This document shows positions 57,935-64,000 of a stretch of DNA of 64,000 bases, piece after piece. Position 1 is the stretch's first letter. The number at the start of each line of letters is the position of its first letter. The notes beneath the pieces were generated by a model, which was given only the letters and a program-made list of their open reading frames with translations, was not told the origin of the DNA and did not search any database. The position numbers and the translations under genes are program-made. Source of the DNA: Rhodococcus jostii NBRC 16295 (GTDB lineage: Bacteria; Actinomycetota; Actinomycetes; Mycobacteriales; Mycobacteriaceae); contig NZ_BCWY01000006.1 of NCBI RefSeq assembly GCF_001894825.1, positions 1 to 64,000 on the forward strand, written 5' to 3'.

Positions 57935-59412
57935 CTCGGCGAGCCGATCGGACCGCGCGCGGCCTCGTAGGCGGCACCGACTCGGTACAGCCGCTCGTCG
58001 GCGAGCGCGGGAGCCATGATCTGCAGGCCCACCGGCAGGCCGTCGTCCGCGGACAGTCCCGACGGAACCGACATCGCGCAGTGCCCGGCCAGGTTGGTGG
58101 GCAGCGTGCACAGGTCCGAGAGGTACATCGCGAGCGGGTCGCCGACCTTCTCCCCCAGCTTCCACGGGGTGAACGGGCTGGTGGGCGACACGAGGACGTC
58201 CACCTTCTCGTAGGCCTTGTCGAAGTCGCGGGCGATGAGCGTCCGCACCTTGAGCGCCTGACCGTAGTAGGCGTCGTAGTAGCCGGACGACAGGGCGTAG
58301 GTGCCGATCATGATGCGGCGCTTGACCTCCGGCCCGAAGCCGGCGGCGCGCGTCGCGGCCATCACCTGGTCGGCGCTCATGTTTCCGTCGTCGACGCGCA
58401 GTCCGTACCGCATCGCATCGAATCGGGCGAGGTTGGACGACACCTCACTCGGCAGGACGAGGTAGTACGAGGCGAGCGCGTACTCGAAGTTGGGGCACGA
58501 CACCTCGACGACCTCGGCACCGAGTTCCGTGAGCTTCTCGACGGCGGCGTCGAACGAGGAGATGACTCCCGGCTGGTAACTGTCGGAGTGCAGTTCCTTC
58601 ACCACACCGACCTTCACGCCCTTCAGGTTTCCGCCGGCACCCTCACGAGCAGCCGCGACCACGGGGCGCACGGGTGCGTCGATCGACGTGGAGTCGCGCG
58701 GGTCGTGTCCGGCGATGACCTCGTGCAGCAGCGCGGTGTCGAGGACCGTACGACCGCAGGGACCGCCCTGGTCGAGCGAGGACGCGCAGGCCACGAGTCC
58801 GAAGCGGGAGACCGTGCCGTACGTCGGCTTGGTGCCGACGGTCGCCGTGACGGCGGCGGGCTGACGGATCGAGCCGCCGGTGTCGGTGCCGATCGCGAGC
58901 GGGGCCTGCCGGGACGCCAGGGCCGCGGCGCTGCCGCCGCCCGAGCCGCCGGGAATGCGGGTGGTGTCCCACGGGTTGCGGGTGGGGCCGTAGGCCGAAT
59001 TCTCGGTGGACGAGCCCATCGCGAACTCGTCGAGGTTCGTCTTTCCGAGGATCGGGATGCCCGCCGCGCGCAGCTTCGTGGTGAGCGTCGCGTCGTAGGG
59101 CGCGATCCAGCCCTCGAGGATCTTCGACGCGCACGTGGTGGGCATGTCGGTGGTGGTGAAGATGTCCTTGAGCGCCAACGGAACTCCCGCGAGCGGGGAG
59201 GCCGGCGCGTTGCCCGCGGCGAGGCTGCTGTCCACTTCCTTCGCGGACACGAGGGCTTGCTCACCGGCCACGTGCAGGAAGGCGTTCAGTTCGCCGTCGA
59301 CCGCGGCGATCCGGTCGAGATGCGCCTGGGTGACCTCGACGGACGACACCTCACGGCTGTGGATCTTCGACGCCAGGTCTGCCGCGTCGAATGTGGTCAG
59401 TTCGGCGCTCAT
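57931..59412 (-). CDS. gatA: Aspartyl/glutamyl-tRNA amidotransferase subunit A
   Basis: GatA releases ammonia from glutamine for amidation of Glu-tRNA-Gln. The 493-residue amidase-signature protein has the Ser-cisSer-Lys triad: Lys in [10 protein letters not shown], Ser in [13 protein letters not shown], and Ser in [15 protein letters not shown] 59412 overlaps the gatC stop as ATGA. The length is normal. The stop shares four bases with the convergent hydrolase gene. Confidence 0.97.
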   Translation of the reverse strand: MSAELTTFDAADLASKIHSREVSSVEVTQAHLDRIAAVDGELNAFLHVAGEQALVSAKEVDSSLAAGNAPASPLAGVPLALKDIFTTTDMPTTCASKILEGWIAPYDATLTTKLRAAGIPILGKTNLDEFAMGSSTENSAYGPTRNPWDTTRIPGGSGGGSAAALASRQAPLAIGTDTGGSIRQPAAVTATVGTKPTYGTVSRFGLVACASSLDQGGPCGRTVLDTALLHEVIAGHDPRDSTSIDAPVRPVVAAAREGAGGNLKGVKVGVVKELHSDSYQPGVISSFDAAVEKLTELGAEVVEVSCPNFEYALASYYLVLPSEVSSNLARFDAMRYGLRVDDGNMSADQVMAATRAAGFGPEVKRRIMIGTYALSSGYYDAYYGQALKVRTLIARDFDKAYEKVDVLVSPTSPFTPWKLGEKVGDPLAMYLSDLCTLPTNLAGHCAMSVPSGLSADDGLPVGLQIMAPALADERLYRVGAAYEAARGPIGSPS

Positions 59413-59708
59413 TCGCCCTCTCCAAGAATCTGCGGAACAGCGAAACGATCCTGCTCGACGGCCGGTGCGCCGGACAGCGCCTGCTCGGGGGTCAGGCCGG
59501 GAACGATCACGTCGGTGCGGGTGACGTTGGTGACCGCGTTCGGGTTCGCCATCGGCGGAACATCCTCGGCAGGCACCTCGGTGACCACCTTCACGTGGCT
59601 GAGAATCGAGTCCAGCTGACCGGCGAACTCGTCGAGCTCGGCATCGGTCAGGGCGAGTCGAGACAGCCGCGCGAGGTGCGCGACCTCGTCACGGGAGATG
59701 GCAGGCAC
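59409..59708 (-). CDS. gatC: Aspartyl/glutamyl-tRNA amidotransferase subunit C
   Basis: This 99-residue GatC stabilises the GatA-GatB interface. [39 protein letters not shown] is the typical helical start, and [12 protein letters not shown]...RFAVPQIL is the typical end. GTG 59708 has GAAAGGGG upstream. The frame is open far upstream but only this part is family-like. It is the first gene of gatC-gatA. Confidence 0.95.
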   Translation of the reverse strand: MPAISRDEVAHLARLSRLALTDAELDEFAGQLDSILSHVKVVTEVPAEDVPPMANPNAVTNVTRTDVIVPGLTPEQALSGAPAVEQDRFAVPQILGEGE

Positions 59709-59767
59709 CGCGGGGCCCCTTTCGGTTCGGACGTACAGAAGTGAGTCCAGCCTAGAGCGTGGCCCGA

Positions 59768-60325
59768 TCAGCTGTGCAGCCAGCGCCGCAACCTGCCCGT
59801 CAGGAACGGCAGAACCACGAAGACCATCACGGGTGTGGTGATCAGCGACGCCACCGCGGTGCGGGTCACCACGTCCAGAGCCGCGAGGTGCGGGGTGACG
59901 AACATCGCGACGAGGAGGGAGATCGGGAAGAAGCCGAGCCAGATGGTGACCGCCTGCTTCCACCGCGGCGGTGGTGCGGTGACCCGCACCGCGTGCGTGA
60001 GCGTGGACTGCGGTTCGAACCACCCCTCCACCCCCGTCAGGCGGTGCGTGACCGTGTCCTGCGCGAGCCCCGTCCCCCGCCCCACCCACACCTTTCTGGC
60101 AGGCGAGGTCGTCCACGCGTCGAGAGTCTCCTCGTCCGCGAACCGGTACACCACGTGATACTTCTCGGGATCGGATGCGGACCGCAGCCAGCCGCCGCCG
60201 AGGAACCCCGGGAACGTGCCCGCCATCGCCATCCCGGCGTCCGTCCAGCGCAGGAATTCCTGTTCCCGGCCCGCCGACACCCGTCTCGAGGCGGACGTCG
60301 TCACTCCCGTTGCCGTGGTGCCCAT
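59768..60325 (-). CDS. Antibiotic biosynthesis monooxygenase-domain membrane protein
   Basis: This 185-residue protein has an N-terminal ABM ferredoxin-like domain ([34 protein letters not shown] ... [19 protein letters not shown]) and two C-terminal transmembrane helices ([18 protein letters not shown] and [16 protein letters not shown]). ABM domains degrade heme or act as small monooxygenases; this membrane-linked type is of unknown function. ATG 60325 (MGTTATGV) is chosen; the frame is open upstream through the ACT gene's antisense. It is divergent from the ACT-domain gene and upstream of gatC. Confidence 0.8.
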   Translation of the reverse strand: MGTTATGVTTSASRRVSAGREQEFLRWTDAGMAMAGTFPGFLGGGWLRSASDPEKYHVVYRFADEETLDAWTTSPARKVWVGRGTGLAQDTVTHRLTGVEGWFEPQSTLTHAVRVTAPPPRWKQAVTIWLGFFPISLLVAMFVTPHLAALDVVTRTAVASLITTPVMVFVVLPFLTGRLRRWLHS

Positions 60326-60529
60326 GGCCCCATGTTCGAGCCGTCGTGTTTCGCGGACGAGGCGAATCCGTATCGGCGGTGTCACGAATCGGGCGCGACC
60401 TGCGATCCGCGGTCGCGACCCCGGCGAACCCGCAGGGGGCACCGCATACTCGGGAACGAAAGTGCAAGGATGGTGAGCGACGGGGGTCGCAGGTACTCCC
60501 GCGTCTATCTCGTGGTGAAAGGGACGCAC

Positions 60530-61180
60530 GTGTCGTATCTGCTTCGCGTCCAGCTCCCCGACCGTCCCGGTAGCCTCGGCTCTCTCGCCGTCGCCCTGGG
60601 CTCGGTGGGTGCTGACATTCTGTCGCTCGACGTGGTGGAACGGGGTGCCGGATTCGCCATCGACGACCTCGTGGTCGATGTCGAGCCGGGATCGCTCCCC
60701 GACACCCTCATCACGGCCGCCGAGAACCTGGCCGGCGTCACCGTCGACTCGATCCGGCCGTACGCCGGCATCCTCGACACCCACCGCGAACTCGAACTCA
60801 TCGACCAGGTCGCGACGGCCACGGACGATCGGCTGCAGGTCCTCGTCGACGGGGCCCCGCGGGTGCTGCGGGTCGGCTGGTCCGTGGTCGCCGATCTCGG
60901 CCCACACGGCGCCTACCGCGTCGTCGGCAGCTCGGGCGCTCCCGAGACCCACGCCACCGAAATCCCGTGGATGCCGCTCGAGAAGCCCACCGCGCTCGAC
61001 AGCGAAGGCGACTGGGTGCCGCAGGTGTGGCGCGACATGAACACCACCCTCGCCGCGGCCCCGCTCGGCACCACCGGCCGCGTGCTGATGCTCGGGCGGC
61101 CCGGTGGCCCGGAGTTCCGCCCGTCCGAGATCGCCCGGCTGGGCTACCTCGCCGGCATCATCGCGACGGTTCTGAGCTGA
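60530..61180 (+). CDS. ACT-domain amino-acid-binding protein
   Basis: This 216-residue protein has an N-terminal ACT domain ([37 protein letters not shown]), then a second, unassigned domain ending [27 protein letters not shown]. Its M. tuberculosis counterpart at this position (Rv3013) is nearly collinear. The ACT domain probably binds an amino acid; no catalytic domain is seen. GTG 60530 is preferred on homology, with AAAGGGA upstream. GTG 60515 is an alternative. A hairpin follows the stop. Confidence 0.86.
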   Translation: MSYLLRVQLPDRPGSLGSLAVALGSVGADILSLDVVERGAGFAIDDLVVDVEPGSLPDTLITAAENLAGVTVDSIRPYAGILDTHRELELIDQVATATDDRLQVLVDGAPRVLRVGWSVVADLGPHGAYRVVGSSGAPETHATEIPWMPLEKPTALDSEGDWVPQVWRDMNTTLAAAPLGTTGRVLMLGRPGGPEFRPSEIARLGYLAGIIATVLS

Positions 61181-61187
61181 CCCTCGT

Positions 61188-61211
61188 CCCCGCCCGGATC
61201 GTCGGGCGGGG
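61188..61211. terminator. Terminator hairpin, ACT gene / GNAT gene
   Basis: A perfect 9-bp GC stem (61188-61196 with 61203-61211) with a GATCGT loop lies between convergent genes. There is no T tract. Confidence 0.7.
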
Positions 61212-61217
61212 TTCGCG

Positions 61218-61706
61218 TCAGACGAGCTCGCGGACCAGGACGGTCAGCTCGACACCCGGAACGGGTACCCAATTGCGTTCGGGCACAGGCACGAAGCCGT
61301 TGCGGTCGTAGATGCGGCGCGCATCCTCCATGTCGGGCTGGGTGGACATGACGACCGCGCGGTCGCCGCGGTCGTAGGCCGTGTCCAGCACGTGCCGCAC
61401 GAGCGCGGTCCCGACGCCGGAACCGCGCGCGTCGGGTGACACGGCGAGCATCCGGAATTCGAGCTCCCCCGGCTCCGCGACATCGGCGTACGGCGTGGCC
61501 GGCTCCGCGATCGTGACGGAACCCACGATCTGGCCTTCCTTCACGGCCACCCGGACGTCCGCCTGCTCCGCACGCTCGGCGGTATCGCGCAACCGGTTCG
61601 TGTACGGATCGTGTGCCTCGACGAAACCGCCGCCCACGTAGGCGATCACCGTGAGGTCGGCGACGGCCTCGTAGTCGTCCGGCGTCGCATTCCGAATCTC
61701 GATCAT
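61218..61706 (-). CDS. GNAT-family N-acetyltransferase
   Basis: This 162-residue GNAT-fold acetyltransferase has the acetyl-CoA-binding pyrophosphate loop SPDARGSGVGTALVRHVLD, preceded by the strand ELEFRMLAV and followed by DARRIYDRNGFVPV. The substrate could be an amine, amino acid or antibiotic and cannot be told by eye. It is 58 bp downstream of the ATG... of no other same-strand gene within reach except ligA's 3' end, so it may be read through from elsewhere or have its own promoter in that gap. Confidence 0.87.
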   Translation of the reverse strand: MIEIRNATPDDYEAVADLTVIAYVGGGFVEAHDPYTNRLRDTAERAEQADVRVAVKEGQIVGSVTIAEPATPYADVAEPGELEFRMLAVSPDARGSGVGTALVRHVLDTAYDRGDRAVVMSTQPDMEDARRIYDRNGFVPVPERNWVPVPGVELTVLVRELV

Positions 61707-61764
61707 GTCCAGAACTATGACAGGGACCGCTCACGCCGCCCAAAACACGGGCGTGAGGTTCCGA

Positions 61765-63864
<2,100 letters not shown>

Positions 63865-63896
63865 TTAACCGGTCCGGCCGACACCGAGCGCCGGAC

Positions 63897-64000
63897 TCAG
63901 AGTGATTCGGGGTCGTCGGTGAACGCGCTGCTCACCTCGGCGCACAACTTCAGCGCCTCCCGGCTCCAGGACCCGTCGGCCCCCGCGAGTCCGCAGGCAG
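63897..64000 (-). CDS. 3' end of a gene, probably MetE-like methionine synthase-family protein
   Basis: Reading leftward from the window edge, the frame ending at TGA 63899-63897 gives a 34-residue C-terminus that contains ACGLAGADGSWSREALKLC. The CGLAGA block followed by an Ala/Leu-Cys helix resembles the end of cobalamin-independent methionine synthase/UROD-fold proteins. The gene next to ligA in M. tuberculosis (Rv3015c) is of that type. Only the last codons are visible, so the call is tentative. Confidence 0.45.
   Translation of the reverse strand, partial: ACGLAGADGSWSREALKLCAEVSSAFTDDPESL

Overview
This window is chromosomal DNA from a high-GC actinobacterium of the order Mycobacteriales, most probably Rhodococcus (large-genome R. 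jostii/R. opacus type). The evidence is the very high GC content, frequent GTG starts and ATGA/GTGA start-stop overlaps, and a gene order that I recognise as largely collinear with the Mycobacterium tuberculosis chromosome from smc (Rv2922c) to ligA (Rv3014c) and beyond. Marker genes of the order are present: sepIVA, fbiD (coenzyme F420), a MutT1 with a histidine-phosphatase tail, and an HU with a Lys/Ala tail. I see no rRNA, prophage, insertion sequence or CRISPR array. This is core chromosome with a few inserted accessory genes.

Layout. 1-4149 (minus): OsmC-like protein, secreted beta-propeller, acylphosphatase, Smc (cut by the window edge). 4302-5000 (plus): PPOX-like flavoprotein whose 3' end overlaps mutM. 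4951-8270 (minus): sepIVA, DUF177, rpmF, rnc, mutM. 8378-12836 (minus): pyc, rsmD, coaD with 4-base overlaps. 12992-16962 (minus): DAK2-domain kinase and recG. 17181-18309 (plus): rpmB and an enoyl-CoA hydratase, ending in a 32-bp minisatellite. 18528-20710 (minus): thiL, gamma-carbonic anhydrase-like protein, ung. 20902-21734 (plus): stand-alone Lrp-type ligand domain and DUF3515 protein. 21754-25082 (minus): gpsA, cystathionine gamma-lyase-like enzyme, ddl. 25234-29207 (plus): fbiD, ppk, mutT1. 29282-29971 (minus): hupB.

30130-46997 is a branched-chain amino-acid region. leuC-leuD diverges from its likely IclR-type regulator (ltbR). A PPOX/F420 protein, a DUF5302 protein, tRNA-Glu and tRNA-Gln, gltX, an FAH-family hydrolase and an MFS permease follow. 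Then come leuB, serA, ilvB-ilvN-ilvC and ilvD. The ilvBNC operon carries a clear attenuator: a consensus-like promoter, a probably leaderless 15-residue peptide rich in Leu/Val/Ile, and an intrinsic terminator with a T6 tail just before ilvB. Together leuCD, leuB, ilvBNC and ilvD supply most of the valine/isoleucine/leucine pathway; leuA and ilvE are not here.

47347-64000: an APC-family amino-acid permease with an upstream CRP-like site, a DoxX membrane protein, an LppZ-like lipoprotein, gatB, pfkA, a NarL-type two-component system, a membrane-anchored prokaryotic phospholipase A2 overlapping a membrane alpha/beta-hydrolase, then gatA-gatC, an ABM-domain membrane protein, an ACT-domain protein, a GNAT acetyltransferase, ligA and the end of a MetE-like gene.

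The observations most worth a second look are the ilvB attenuator with its leaderless leader peptide, an apparent ATC start codon in thiL, the 32-bp minisatellite that begins inside the last codons of a coding gene, the 90-bp perfect duplication in the hupB tail, and the phospholipase A2/membrane hydrolase pair beside an orphan-looking two-component system.
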